Shown: positions 35,221 through 44,938, numbered from the stretch's first letter. The stretch: DNA of 64,000 nt from Cupriavidus alkaliphilus (GCF_900094595.1 NZ_FMAD01000016.1:62001-126000); one strand, 5' to 3'. The notes: generated from the sequence alone by a model not told the origin. Numbers and translations are program-made.

Positions 35221-36492
35221 TTATTCGGCCAGCGCCTGCGCCAGCACCGCCAGCGCTGCGTCGAACTGCGCCTGCGGGATGGTAAGCGGATAGAGGAATC
35301 GGATGACATTGCCGTAGGTGCCGCAGGTCAGCAGCACCAGGCCGGCTTCCAGCGCGCGGGCCTGTACCCGTTTGGCATGGTCGGCGCTGGGCTGGCCCGT
35401 GGCCGGGTCGCAGAATTCGGCAGCGATCATCGAACCCAGTCCGCGTACCTCGGCCACTGCGGGGCAATGCTTGCGCTGTTCGAGCAAGTGATCGCGCAAC
35501 TGGTTGCCAAGCTCGGCGGAGCGCTCGCACAGCCTTTCTTCCTCGATCACATCGATGACCGCGTGCGCCGCCGCCACCGCCAGCGGATTGCCGGCATAGG
35601 TGCCACCCAGGCCGCCGGGCAGCGGCGCATCCATGATCTGCGCACGGCCGCAGACCGCCGACAGCGGCATGCCGCCGGCCAGGCTCTTGGCCATCGTGAT
35701 CAGGTCCGGCTCGACGTCATAGTGCGACATCGCGAACATCTTGCCGGTGCGGCCAAAGCCAGTCTGCACTTCATCGGCGATCAGCACGATGCCGTGCTGG
35801 TCGCATACCGCCCGCAAGCCCTGCATGAAATCGGACGGCGCCGCCTGGAAGCCGCCTTCGCCCTGCACCGGCTCAACGATGATCGCGGCCACGCGGCCCG
35901 GGTCGATATCGGTCTTGAACAGGTTGTGCAGCGCCTGCAGCGCCCGCTCGGTGCTGACGCCATGCAGCGCGCTGGGAAACGGCGCGTGGTAGATGTCGGA
36001 CGGGAACGGGCCGAACCCGACCTTGTACGGCGCCACCTTGCCGGTCAGCGCCATGCCCAGCAGCGTGCGGCCATGGAAGGCGCCCGAGAAGGCGATCACG
36101 CCCGCGCGGCCTGTATGCGCTCGGGCGATCTTGATGGCATTTTCAACGGCTTCGGCACCGGTGGTGAACAGGGCCGTCTTGTTCAGGCCCTGGATCGGCA
36201 CCATCGCGTTGATGCGCTCGGCCAGGGCGACATAGCTCTGGTAGGGCACGATCTGGTAGGCGGTATGCATGAAACGCTCCAGCTGCGCGGCGATGGCCTG
36301 CATCACGCGCGGGTGGCGGTGGCCAGTATTGAGCACGGCGATGCCGGCGGCGAAGTCGGTGTAGGCACGGCCTTCTATGTCCCATAGCGTGGCGTTCTCC
36401 GCGCGGTCGGCAAAGAAATCGCACATCACGCCCACGCCGCGCGGCGTCGCGAGGGTTCGGCGTTGGTTCAGTTCGAGGTTTTTCATGGTCAT
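35221..36492 (-). CDS. gabT: 4-aminobutyrate aminotransferase
   Basis: A 423-residue class III PLP aminotransferase (GabT type). Visible: TTGAEAVENAIKIARAHTGR (phosphate-binding), FHGRTLLGMALTGK, IADEVQTGFGRTGKMFA with the PLP Asp, and the Schiff-base Lys in MAKSLAGGMP. It moves the GABA amino group to 2-oxoglutarate. I start at 36492 (MTMKN); 36486 is an alternative. The divergent MocR regulator begins about 135 bases away, and GabD follows. Confidence 0.93.
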   Translation of the reverse strand: MTMKNLELNQRRTLATPRGVGVMCDFFADRAENATLWDIEGRAYTDFAAGIAVLNTGHRHPRVMQAIAAQLERFMHTAYQIVPYQSYVALAERINAMVPIQGLNKTALFTTGAEAVENAIKIARAHTGRAGVIAFSGAFHGRTLLGMALTGKVAPYKVGFGPFPSDIYHAPFPSALHGVSTERALQALHNLFKTDIDPGRVAAIIVEPVQGEGGFQAAPSDFMQGLRAVCDQHGIVLIADEVQTGFGRTGKMFAMSHYDVEPDLITMAKSLAGGMPLSAVCGRAQIMDAPLPGGLGGTYAGNPLAVAAAHAVIDVIEEERLCERSAELGNQLRDHLLEQRKHCPAVAEVRGLGSMIAAEFCDPATGQPSADHAKRVQARALEAGLVLLTCGTYGNVIRFLYPLTIPQAQFDAALAVLAQALAE

Positions 36493-36586
36493 TGTGCGGT
36501 AAGGACTGTCGGCACCGGCCGACTCGCGAAACGGGCACCGCCGGCAGCAGCGCAGCGATGCCGGCCATTTCAACCGGATTTGGCCC

Positions 36587-36592
36587 TACAAT
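36587..36592 (+). promoter_or_regulatory. Probable -10 box of the MocR gene
   Basis: TACAAT, close to the TATAAT consensus, lies 35 bases before the TTG start at 36627 and after the alternative ATG at 36558. It therefore favours the downstream start. No convincing -35 was seen. Confidence 0.4.
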
Positions 36593-36626
36593 CCAGTACC
36601 GCTTTCGCAAATCCAATGGTGCCAAT

Positions 36627-38138
36627 TTGAAATCGATCTGCGGCGACCTGCTGCTCCAGCGCCTCGGACCTGAAGGCCCGGCGGCGCTGGGCAAGCCGCT
36701 CAACCGGGGCCTCTACGAATGCATACGCAGCGCGATTCAGGATGGCAGCCTCGCGCCGGCCACGCGCCTGCCGCCGCAACGCGACCTTGCCGCCGAACTG
36801 GGGCTGTCGCGCAATACGGTGATGTTTGCCTACGACCAGCTGCTGGCGGAGGGTTACCTGTACGCGCGCACCGGCAGTGGCACCTTTGTTGCCGCCACCG
36901 CGCCGGAGAGTTACCTGAATGCCACCGCCGTCCCGGCCACCGAGGTCGGGCCGCAGGCCATGCCCGGGCTGTCGCCGCGCGGACAGCGACTGATCGCCAA
37001 CGCCTCGGCTTCGCCCACGCAATGGGGGGCGTTCATGCCGGGCGTGCCCGATGTGACGCGCTTCCCGCACCGTCGCTATGCCCAGATCGCGGCCCGCGTG
37101 TGGCGCCAGCCGCGGCCGGAATGGCTGAGCTATGGCCATGGCGGCGGGCTGCCGGCGCTGCGCGAAGCGGTGGCGACGCATCTGCGGGTGGCGCGCTCGG
37201 TGCGCTGCGATCCCGACCAGGTGCTGATCACCGAGGGCATACACCAGGCCATCGACCTGGTGGTGAGGATGCTGGGCTCGCCCGGTGACCAGGCGTGGGT
37301 GGAGGAGCCCAGCTATTGGGGCATTCGCGGCGTGCTGCAGGTCAGCGATATCGGCATGGTGCCGAAGCCGGTTGACGACGAGGGCCTGACGCTGCCCGAC
37401 AGCGAAACCGGCAGGGAGATGCCTGCGCCGCGCTTTATCTTCGTCACGCCCTCGCACCAGTACCCGCTCGGCGCCGTGATGAGCCTGAAGCGCCGGCGCG
37501 CGCTGCTGGAATACGCCCGCCAGCGCGGCAGCTGGATCGTGGAAGACGACTACGACAGCGAATTCCGCTTCTCCGGACAGCCGATTCCGTCGTTGCAGGG
37601 CATGGAGCCGGATGCGCCGGTGATCTATATCGGCACCTTCAGCAAGACGCTCTATCCGGGCTTGCGCATGGGCTACCTGGTGCTGCCGCGCAGCCTGGCC
37701 GGCGCCTTCCAGACCGCGCACGCCGAGCTGTACCGGGCCGGCCACCTGATGACGCAGGCAACCGTCGCCGAATTCATGCAGGCCGGTGACTATGCCGCCC
37801 ACATCCGTCGCATGCGGCCGCTGTATGCCAGGCGGCGGGCCATCCTGGCCGCGTTGATCGAGCGCTACCTCGGCCCCGGCGCGCTGCACGAGCACGGCAG
37901 CAACGCCGGCCTGCACCTGGTGCTGCGGCTGCCCGACGATGCCGACGACGTGGCCATCGCCGCTGCCGCCGGGGCGCGCGGCATCGTGGTGCGAGAGCTG
38001 TCGCGCTATTTCATCGGCGATGCCGTGCAGCAAGGCCTGCTGTTGGGGTACGCGTGCGTGCCCGACGAGGACATCGCGCCTGCTTTCGAAAGTCTGCTCG
38101 GATGCCTGCCGCTCGGCGCCAGCTTGCATAGCCGGTAG
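36627..38138 (+). CDS. MocR-family regulator with aminotransferase-like domain, GabR-like
   Basis: A protein of about 503 residues: an N-terminal GntR winged helix (LPPQRDLAAELGLSRNTVMF) joined by a linker to a fold-type I PLP domain (QYPLGAVMSLKRRRALLEYA, the EDDYDSEFR segment, and the Schiff-base Lys in GTFSKTLYPGLRMGY). GabR-type proteins sense GABA through PLP and activate gabT/gabD. It is divergent from gabT here, which fits. The start is uncertain: TTG at 36627 gives the usual MocR N-terminus, and ATG at 36558 is possible. Confidence 0.88.
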   Translation: MKSICGDLLLQRLGPEGPAALGKPLNRGLYECIRSAIQDGSLAPATRLPPQRDLAAELGLSRNTVMFAYDQLLAEGYLYARTGSGTFVAATAPESYLNATAVPATEVGPQAMPGLSPRGQRLIANASASPTQWGAFMPGVPDVTRFPHRRYAQIAARVWRQPRPEWLSYGHGGGLPALREAVATHLRVARSVRCDPDQVLITEGIHQAIDLVVRMLGSPGDQAWVEEPSYWGIRGVLQVSDIGMVPKPVDDEGLTLPDSETGREMPAPRFIFVTPSHQYPLGAVMSLKRRRALLEYARQRGSWIVEDDYDSEFRFSGQPIPSLQGMEPDAPVIYIGTFSKTLYPGLRMGYLVLPRSLAGAFQTAHAELYRAGHLMTQATVAEFMQAGDYAAHIRRMRPLYARRRAILAALIERYLGPGALHEHGSNAGLHLVLRLPDDADDVAIAAAAGARGIVVRELSRYFIGDAVQQGLLLGYACVPDEDIAPAFESLLGCLPLGASLHSR

Positions 38139-38344
38139 AAAGGCTCCCATCCGCGAAGAACATGTCCTCTGATCGGAGGGGGAGCGTTAAGAACCTTGGG
38201 ATTCCGGCTTCAGCCATCCGTCCTGACCGGTCGAGGAACCCGGCCAAGCCAGCAGGCATTTCCGTCGTGCAGGCGGCTTGCTGGCGCCAAGATTCCGCAC
38301 CAAAAGTACGATGATCCCGGGATGGCAGCTGGCGCGCATGCCGG

Positions 38345-39166
38345 TCAATGTCCTTCCTCGATATTGAGGATTTTCCCCAGGCCCAGAAAATAGTTCGCAA
38401 AGGCAAGCACGCTAGCCGTCACGGCAATATAGACGACTGACAGCGCAGCCAGCGTCGGATCGGCAAACTCCCGGACATAGTTGTACATGGAAACGGGCAG
38501 GGTCTGCGTGTCTTGCGTTGTGACGAAAAGCGATGCGGTGAATTCACTGAACGACATGATCGCCGCAAACAACCAGCCGCCAAACAGCCCCGGCGCGAGC
38601 AGCGGAATCGTAATTGTGAAAAGCACCTTCAGCGGCGACGCGCCGAGGCTTGCTGCCGCCTGTTCCAGCCTTGCGTCCAGGTTTTCCATGGAAACATAGA
38701 CGCTCTTCAGCACGAACGGCAGCACCAGCATCACGTGACACAGGATGACGACGTCATAGGAGCGGTGTATGGAGGCCTGTGACACCAGGATGAGCAGGCC
38801 CAGCCCCAGCGTGAAGTGCGGCACCACGAGCGGAGAATGCAGGATGGCCAGCAGCGTCTGCTTGCCGGGGAATTCCAGCCGTTTGACGGCAATCGACAGG
38901 CAGGTACCGATCACCAGCGCAATGAACGAGGACCATCCGGTAATGACGAGGCTGGCACGGAATCCATCCTGGAAATCCGGATAACTGAAGACGCGTGCAA
39001 ACCATGTCAGCGAATAGGATTCAGGCGGGAAAGTGATGATCGCCTTTTCGTTGAAGGCGGCGATCGTCACCACCACGACCGGCAGCAGCACGAATGCAAG
39101 CAGGATGGCGACGAGCAGCGGGCCCGCGACACGCAGCGGCAAGGGCAGAGCGCTTTTGATTTTCAT
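38345..39166 (-). CDS. ABC transporter permease, PotC-like
   Basis: A 273-residue permease with about six membrane helices and the EAA loop (LEQAAASLGASPLKVLFTIT). It is of the spermidine/putrescine-type second permease class. Its start lies 2 bases from the stop of the next permease gene. Together with the PotB-like and PotD-like genes it forms an importer; the matching ATPase gene is at 47905, not adjacent. Confidence 0.9.
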   Translation of the reverse strand: MKIKSALPLPLRVAGPLLVAILLAFVLLPVVVVTIAAFNEKAIITFPPESYSLTWFARVFSYPDFQDGFRASLVITGWSSFIALVIGTCLSIAVKRLEFPGKQTLLAILHSPLVVPHFTLGLGLLILVSQASIHRSYDVVILCHVMLVLPFVLKSVYVSMENLDARLEQAAASLGASPLKVLFTITIPLLAPGLFGGWLFAAIMSFSEFTASLFVTTQDTQTLPVSMYNYVREFADPTLAALSVVYIAVTASVLAFANYFLGLGKILNIEEGH

Positions 39167-39168
39167 TT

Positions 39169-40017
39169 TTAGTGTCCTCCCACGGCTTTCAGCCGCTTGG
39201 TGAACAGGCCCAGGGAAAAGAGTGCTGCGGCCGTCAGCAGCAAGCCCATCACACTCAGGCTGGCCGCCAGCGGGAAGTTCATGGAAGCAAAGCCAAGCTG
39301 GTACACCAGCGTCGAAACCGTCGGCACGCGGCCTCCGCCAATCATCTGAGGCGTGGCAAAGGCGCTGAAGGTCCAGGCGAACGCAGTTGTGATGCCAGCC
39401 AGGATACCCGGCATCGAAAGCGGAAGCGTGACCGTGAGGAAGGTCCTGACCGGGCCGGCCCCCAGGCTCTGGGCGGCTTTTTCGTAGTCGCGGTCGATAT
39501 GCGAAATTGCCGTGGCAAGCATCAGGACCACGACGGGAATCGTCACGTGCACCAGCGCGACCAGGACGCCCAGGTGGGTGAACATGAGTTCCAGTGGCCA
39601 GTCGATCAGGCCGAGCTTTCGCAGCGTGCCATTGATGAAGCCATTGCTGCCCAGGACGGCGATCCAGGAGTAGGTCCGGACGATTTCCCCCAGAAACAGG
39701 GGCGTGATGGACACCACGAGGATGAAGGACTTGAGCGCCCGGCTTCTGACGCGCACCAGGGCATAGGCCAGCGGGTACGCAACCAGCAGCGAAAACAAGG
39801 TCGTCTCCACGCTCAGCCACAAGGTGTTGGCGAACGCGTCGAGATAAATCGACTTGGTCAAGTCGCTGAAGTTGGCGAACGTGAATCCGCCGACATCGAG
39901 GGAGCCGGGCACATACGCCCGGAAGCTGAACTGCAGGACCGCAATCAACGATACTGCGATGCACAGCGCGACAAGTACTGCCGGAGAGACCAACCAGGCT
40001 CGTGGATCGGGGCGCAT
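39169..40017 (-). CDS. ABC transporter permease, PotB-like
   Basis: A 282-residue permease with about six hydrophobic helices and the EAA loop (YEKAAQSLGAGPVRTFLTVT). It follows the binding-protein gene by about 90 bases and is nearly contiguous with the PotC-like gene, giving a PotD-PotB-PotC order. It belongs to the polyamine/opine/2-aminoethylphosphonate importer class. Confidence 0.9.
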   Translation of the reverse strand: MRPDPRAWLVSPAVLVALCIAVSLIAVLQFSFRAYVPGSLDVGGFTFANFSDLTKSIYLDAFANTLWLSVETTLFSLLVAYPLAYALVRVRSRALKSFILVVSITPLFLGEIVRTYSWIAVLGSNGFINGTLRKLGLIDWPLELMFTHLGVLVALVHVTIPVVVLMLATAISHIDRDYEKAAQSLGAGPVRTFLTVTLPLSMPGILAGITTAFAWTFSAFATPQMIGGGRVPTVSTLVYQLGFASMNFPLAASLSVMGLLLTAAALFSLGLFTKRLKAVGGH

Positions 40018-40110
40018 TCTTAAACCTTATTCCAGATGCTCAATCGGCGAGGGAGGATCGGCGCGGTGCATGGCCGCGGCGACCCTCCCTCCATACTCTT
40101 ACTGTCGGGT

Positions 40111-41136
40111 TCAGTTCATGACGTTCTCAGTGAACCACTTGCGCCATTCCGCAGTCTTCTCGGCGCGCAGCTTGTGGTCCACCAGGATGGCCTTGTCCCA
40201 CTGCTCCTTTGTCGTGAACACGCCCGGCAGCTTGGCGTCTTCAGGCGAAACCTTGGCGTCGTCGACGACTGGGCTGGCCTTCTTCAAGGCCACGATCTTC
40301 GACTGGACTTCCGGGGACAAGGCGATGTTCATGAACTTGTAAGCCAGATCGGCCTTGGTGGAGCCCTTCGTGATGGCCATGGTATCGATGCCGAGCACCG
40401 CGCCTTCCTTGGGCGTTACCAACTTGACGGGAACACCCTGGCTGATCATGTGATAGGCGTTGATCGACAGGATGACCTGCACGGGTGTTTCGCCGGTGGC
40501 GATCAACTGCTGCGCATTGGCGTCATTGGTATAGAACGCCTTGAAGTTGGGCTTGAGCGCCTTGAGCTTGTCCTGGCCCTTTTCCCAGCTTTGCGCATCG
40601 CCACCCGACAGCATGGCCGAAACCGCGACCACATGGCTCGGATCGAAGTCAGGCACGCCGATCTTGCCTTTCAGGGCCGGGCTCCACAGGTCGTTCCAGC
40701 TCTCGAACTTGACGCTGGACGGCACCAGGTCGGCGCGATAACCGATGGTATAGACATAGGCCCAGCTGCCGATGTGATACGGGCTGATCCTGGCGCGCTC
40801 GACCAGATGCTTGTAATTCGGAATCTTGCTCGTATCCAGCTTTTCAAAGAGATTGCCGTTGGCGTAGAGCCAGCCGACGTGGGAAGTCGTGAAGGTAACG
40901 TCGCTCTCGGGCTTGGAGGCAAGCTTCGCCTTGTTCAGGCGGTCGATGGTGCCGCCCGTGATGTACTTGACCGGCACCCCGGTTTGCCGCGTGAATTCCT
41001 TGCCGATGCTTTCATCGATGAGGTCGCGGAAACTGCCGCCCCAGGTGCTCACTACCAAGGCTTCCTGGGCCCATGCCGCCGTACTGCCAAGCGTGGCGGA
41101 GAGCGCGCAAAGTGCCAAAAGCTTGCGAATCGTCAT
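40111..41136 (-). CDS. ABC transporter extracellular binding protein, PotD-like
   Basis: A 341-residue periplasmic protein with a clear signal peptide (cut after AAWA-Q) and a class II binding fold (VVSTWGGSFRDLIDE near the start; VPVKLVTPKEGAVLGIDTMA later). It is related to polyamine/PotD and to opine and choline-type binding proteins. It is the first gene of the potD-potB-potC-like unit and is divergent from the RidA/DUF1028 genes. The ligand is unknown; an amine or amino-acid conjugate is suggested by the surrounding enzymes. Confidence 0.88.
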   Translation of the reverse strand: MTIRKLLALCALSATLGSTAAWAQEALVVSTWGGSFRDLIDESIGKEFTRQTGVPVKYITGGTIDRLNKAKLASKPESDVTFTTSHVGWLYANGNLFEKLDTSKIPNYKHLVERARISPYHIGSWAYVYTIGYRADLVPSSVKFESWNDLWSPALKGKIGVPDFDPSHVVAVSAMLSGGDAQSWEKGQDKLKALKPNFKAFYTNDANAQQLIATGETPVQVILSINAYHMISQGVPVKLVTPKEGAVLGIDTMAITKGSTKADLAYKFMNIALSPEVQSKIVALKKASPVVDDAKVSPEDAKLPGVFTTKEQWDKAILVDHKLRAEKTAEWRKWFTENVMN

Positions 41137-41527
41137 TTACTAAACCCCCAATCGAAAAGATAAACATCTGATAGAACTGGAAATACGCTGGAACGTGCCA
41201 CCGGGAAATGCAATCACAAGCAGCGACGCGTTGCTGACGCAACCACGTTGACGCAATGACTTCGAATTACGGAGTCTATGATGTGAAAGTCGTACCAGGC
41301 GGCCAAGTCGGCTTTTTCGTAGGGGTGCCTCACATTTCCCGATGGGGTTATGGATGGTTCGGCCGTCGGGAGCAGGTTAGCGGCCGTGTGAGGTTCGGTG
41401 GTATTCGGAAATTCCTAAACGGCCGGCAGGAAAATACAAATGGCGCCGCCAGCGGCTGCACATGACCATGCAGTCGGGTGCATCGCCCCCAATCTCCCGC
41501 CACCTGCCGAATCGATCCGAATCGACC
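41137..41527. promoter_or_regulatory. Divergent promoter region between PotD-like and RidA-like genes
   Basis: A 391-base region between divergent genes. Promoters for both directions must lie here, but I could not single out a convincing -35/-10 pair or operator. Confidence 0.35.
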
Positions 41528-41941
41528 ATGAAGCACACCCGCATCCGCACCTTCAACACCAAAGTCACCTACCCGGAGCAGAACCTGGACAACGACCTTT
41601 GCCAGGCCGTTGTCGCGCGCGGCCGTACCGTTTTTCTGCGAGGGCAGATCGGCCAGAACCTCGACACCTCGGAGAGCGTGTGCATCGGGGACGTCAGCGG
41701 GCAGGCGGAGCAGGCCATGGCCAATATCGCGATGCTGCTCGAGGAAGCCGGCGGCGAGCTCGAGGACATCTGCAAGATCACGATCTACATCATCGACCCG
41801 CGCTACCGCGAGGCGGTCTATCGCGTCGTTGGCCGCTGGCTGAAGGGTGTCTTCCCGGTCTCGACCGGCATCGTCGTATCGGCTCTGGCACGCCCCGAGT
41901 GGCTGGTAGAGATCGACGCCACCGCTGTCATCCCCGACTGA
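41528..41941 (+). CDS. RidA/YjgF/UK114-family protein
   Basis: A 137-residue trimeric RidA-like protein. Members hydrolyse reactive enamines and imines formed by PLP enzymes and flavin amine oxidases; catabolic paralogs act on pathway imines. Visible: GQIGQNLDT, QAEQAMANIAMLLEEAGGEL (Rid helix) and ALARPEWLVEIDATAV near the end, with Arg and Glu in the expected places. I start at 41528; the frame is open to 41462. A DUF1028 gene follows by 6 bases, a frequent pairing in catabolic clusters. Confidence 0.88.
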   Translation: MKHTRIRTFNTKVTYPEQNLDNDLCQAVVARGRTVFLRGQIGQNLDTSESVCIGDVSGQAEQAMANIAMLLEEAGGELEDICKITIYIIDPRYREAVYRVVGRWLKGVFPVSTGIVVSALARPEWLVEIDATAVIPD

Positions 41942-41947
41942 GCTGCC

Positions 41948-42619
41948 ATGACCTTTTCCATCATTGCACGGTGCCCCGCCACCGGCCAGTTCGGCGCCGC
42001 CGTGGCGTCCTCGTCACCGGCGGTCGCCTCGCGCTGCATCCGCGGCCGCAAAGGGGTCGGCGCAGCCGCGAGCCAGAACATTACCGACCCGGATCTGGGG
42101 CCGCTCGCCCTGGACCTGATGGCCAGCGGCCTGACACCGGAACGCGCCCTGGCGGAGCTGCAGAAGCGCCCCCATATCGAGTATCGCCAGCTCATGGCCA
42201 TCGACGCGCACAACCCGCCAGTGGTTTTCACGGGTGCCAAGGCGCTGGGCACCCTGGCAAGCGTGGTCGGCACCCATGCCGCATGCGCGGGCAACATGCT
42301 GGCGACGCGTGAGGTGCCCCAGGCCATGCTGTCGGCCTTCGAGCAGGCCGAAGGCGCGCTCGCGGAACGGCTGATGCAGGCCATGCTCGCCGGCCAGGCC
42401 GCCGGCGGCGAGGAAGGTCCGGTGCACTCGGCAGGTTTGCTGGTATACGATGCGCAAAACTGGCCTGTCGTGGATCTGCGCCTGGACTGGGTAGAAAACG
42501 ACCCGGTCGAGGCCCTCCATGCCGCCTGGCAAGTTTACGCGCCGCAGCTGAAGGACTATGTCAAGCGAGCGCTCGATCCCCGCGCGGCGCCCAGCTTTGG
42601 CGTTCCCGGAAATCTGTGA
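41948..42619 (+). CDS. DUF1028 family protein
   Basis: A 223-residue protein of the DUF1028 family (Ntn-hydrolase-like fold). Typical marks are the N-terminal TFSIIARCP, GVGAAASQNITDP and the CAGNML segment. The activity of the family is not established; members occur with RidA-like and peptidase/deacylase genes in amino-acid catabolic clusters. It begins 6 bases after the RidA gene. Confidence 0.85.
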   Translation: MTFSIIARCPATGQFGAAVASSSPAVASRCIRGRKGVGAAASQNITDPDLGPLALDLMASGLTPERALAELQKRPHIEYRQLMAIDAHNPPVVFTGAKALGTLASVVGTHAACAGNMLATREVPQAMLSAFEQAEGALAERLMQAMLAGQAAGGEEGPVHSAGLLVYDAQNWPVVDLRLDWVENDPVEALHAAWQVYAPQLKDYVKRALDPRAAPSFGVPGNL

Positions 42620-42728
42620 CCAGTCCGACGCATCGAATGAAGCGTGGCAGCGCAAGGCAGGTGGCCGGCACTCGAAAGGGCAAACCTTCTCCAGTACACT
42701 GGATCGTTCCCCTTTTCCTGATCTCGAC

Positions 42729-43703
42729 ATGCTCAATCGCATTTCCCTGCGCCAGATGGAGTATTTTGTCGCAACGGCGAAGCATGGCAGCATCGCCGCT
42801 GCGTCGACGCAAATCCATATCTCCTCGCCCTCGATCTCCGCAGCGATCGCCCATATCGAGGCCGAACTGGGCGTGCAGCTGTTCGTGCGCCATTCTTCCA
42901 AGGGCATCGGCCTGACCACCATCGGCAAGCTGGTCCTGCATCACTGCGAAGACATGCTCGGACGGTCGTCCCGACTCTATGAAATCGCCTCCGATTCGAG
43001 CGACGTCATCCAGGGCACCTTGCGGGTGGGAAGCTTCCAGTCGCTCACGGCGATGATTGCGCCCGAGGTTATCTTCGGCTTTTCGCGCGCCTTCAACAAA
43101 ATCGAGCTGCAGATGGTCGAAGGCGATCAGGAAGTCTTGATGAACAAGCTCCATGCGCTCGAGATCGACGTGGCGATCACCTACGACCTGCACCTTGAGG
43201 ACGACATCCAGTTCGAGAGCCTGGCGACGATGCCGCCCTATGTCCTGGTGAGCGAGGTCCATCCGCTGGCGCAGCAGAAAGTCGTCTCCTTCGAAGAGCT
43301 GGCGCCCGAACCCTACGTCCTGCTCGATTTGCCGATGAGCCGGGATTATTTCGCCTCCCTGTTTGAAAAGGCCGGCGTGACGCCGAACATCGCGGCGCGT
43401 TCGCAGTCCACCGAAGCAGTCCGGTCCATGGTCGCCAACGGCATTGGCTACGCGCTCTTCAATGTGCGCCCCAAGTCCAATCAGTCGCTCGATGGAAAAC
43501 GCATGGTGCGGGTCCGCCTTGCCGGTAGCCATCGGCCCATGCTGCTCGGCCTGGCGACTTACAAGCCGATGAAACAGTCAAGATTGACGAGAATCTTCAT
43601 GGAACGCTGCCGCGCTTATATCTCCGACCAATACATCCCCGGAATGAGCGCTCCAAGTTTCTTCGATCCCCATATCGCAGCACCGCTGAAAGCGGCGTCC
43701 TGA
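42729..43703 (+). CDS. LysR-family transcriptional regulator
   Basis: A 324-residue LysR-type regulator starting at the ATG at 42729 (LNRISLRQMEYFVATAKHGS, helix-turn-helix STQIHISSPSISAAIAHIE). The frame open from 42558 overlaps the DUF1028 gene and is not used. The inducer domain is of the LysR/CysB-like amino-acid type. It sits inside the island between the DUF1028 and ArgE-like genes and is the only regulator there, so it probably controls the whole catabolic set. Confidence 0.9.
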   Translation: MLNRISLRQMEYFVATAKHGSIAAASTQIHISSPSISAAIAHIEAELGVQLFVRHSSKGIGLTTIGKLVLHHCEDMLGRSSRLYEIASDSSDVIQGTLRVGSFQSLTAMIAPEVIFGFSRAFNKIELQMVEGDQEVLMNKLHALEIDVAITYDLHLEDDIQFESLATMPPYVLVSEVHPLAQQKVVSFEELAPEPYVLLDLPMSRDYFASLFEKAGVTPNIAARSQSTEAVRSMVANGIGYALFNVRPKSNQSLDGKRMVRVRLAGSHRPMLLGLATYKPMKQSRLTRIFMERCRAYISDQYIPGMSAPSFFDPHIAAPLKAAS

Positions 43704-43762
43704 AGCGCCAGCTGCATCGGTCACGCCGTGTTCGGCAATGCCCCCATCAAGAAGGGCCACAG

Positions 43763-44938
43763 ATGGAAAATCAAGCCTCCTCAGCAAGCGTCTCTCTCCT
43801 GGAAACGCTCATTTCTTTCGCATCGGTTTCCCTGACGCCAAACATCGCGCTCATCCACAAGATCCAGGACATCCTGGCGGAAGCCGGAATCGAATCGATG
43901 CTCGCGCCCGACCCGCAAGACGCCAGCCGCTCCAATCTGTTTGCGACGGTCGGTCCGGTGGGCGTTCCGGGCGTCCTGCTCTCCGGCCATACCGATGTGG
44001 TGCCGGTGGAAGGCCAGCCCTGGACTTCACCCCCTTTTGAGGCTACGCACCGGGATGGCCGCATCTACGGACGCGGCACAGCCGACATGAAAGGCTTTGT
44101 GGCCTGCGCCGTCACCGCCATGGTGGCAGCCGCTCGCCAGCCGCTCCAGCGCCCCTTGCAGCTGGCGCTGTCCTTCGACGAGGAAATCGGCTGCGTTGGC
44201 GTGCGCCACTTGCTGCGCCGCCTGGAGAACAGCCTCCCCGCACCCTACCTGTGCATTGTCGGCGAGCCGACCCTGATGCGGATCGGCACCGGTCACAAGG
44301 GCAAGGCTGCCTACCGGGCGGTCTGCTGCGGCCAAGCCGGCCATTCAGGCCTGGCGCCCCGGTTCTTCAACGCCATCCACATGGCCAGCGACCTCGTCGC
44401 ATCCCTGCGGGACGTGCAGCGTGAGCTGGCGGAAAGCGGCCCGCGCGAGGAGGGCTACGGCGTGCCCTACAGCACGGTCCACGCCGGCGTCATCCACGGC
44501 GGCCGCGCCTTGAACATCGTGCCCAGCGAATGCGAAGTCAGTTTCGAGATTCGCAACGTCTCGGAAGATAAACCCGAGCAGATCCTGACGCGTGTCCTGG
44601 AGCGCCTGGCCGGGCGCGTCAAAGAAGAGGCGCTGGATCCTGCGGCGCCTCTACCAGAAATCCGGATGACGAACAGCTATCCCAGCCTGAACACGCGCGA
44701 GGATGCGCCGGGTGTCGGCCTGCTCGCATCGCTGCTCCCCCCCGGCACCCCATGCACCAGGGTGGACTATGGGAGCGAGGGTGGATTGTTCCAGCAGAGC
44801 TGGAACGAAACGCCAGTGCTGATCTGCGGCCCCGGGAGCATTGAAGTCGCACACAAGGCCGACGAGTATGTGGAGCTGGCGCAGATCGAAGCCTGCGACC
44901 GCATGCTGGCCGGCCTCGTCGATTTTCTCTGTCAATGA
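43763..44938 (+). CDS. M20 deacylase, acetylornithine deacetylase (ArgE)-like
   Basis: A 391-residue M20 metallopeptidase-family enzyme. Zinc ligands and base are visible: SGHTDVVPVEG (His and Asp), GRGTADMKGF, FDEEIGC (catalytic Glu), GEPT and a late His. It removes an N-acyl group from an amino acid. Beta-proteobacteria often use catabolic ArgE paralogs, so this one may act on an N-acylated substrate imported by the Pot-like system rather than in arginine synthesis. It follows the LysR gene by 59 bases. Confidence 0.88.
   Translation: MENQASSASVSLLETLISFASVSLTPNIALIHKIQDILAEAGIESMLAPDPQDASRSNLFATVGPVGVPGVLLSGHTDVVPVEGQPWTSPPFEATHRDGRIYGRGTADMKGFVACAVTAMVAAARQPLQRPLQLALSFDEEIGCVGVRHLLRRLENSLPAPYLCIVGEPTLMRIGTGHKGKAAYRAVCCGQAGHSGLAPRFFNAIHMASDLVASLRDVQRELAESGPREEGYGVPYSTVHAGVIHGGRALNIVPSECEVSFEIRNVSEDKPEQILTRVLERLAGRVKEEALDPAAPLPEIRMTNSYPSLNTREDAPGVGLLASLLPPGTPCTRVDYGSEGGLFQQSWNETPVLICGPGSIEVAHKADEYVELAQIEACDRMLAGLVDFLCQ

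Noticed and set aside
33841..36387. An 848-codon plus-strand frame opposite gabD and gabT
   Set aside because: Same reason; composition is His/Arg/Gln-rich as expected for an antisense frame of GC-rich coding DNA.
38139..38344. GCCAGCA...TGCTGGC repeat between the MocR and PotC-like genes as a terminator
   Set aside because: The loop is long and no T-run follows, so I do not call it.
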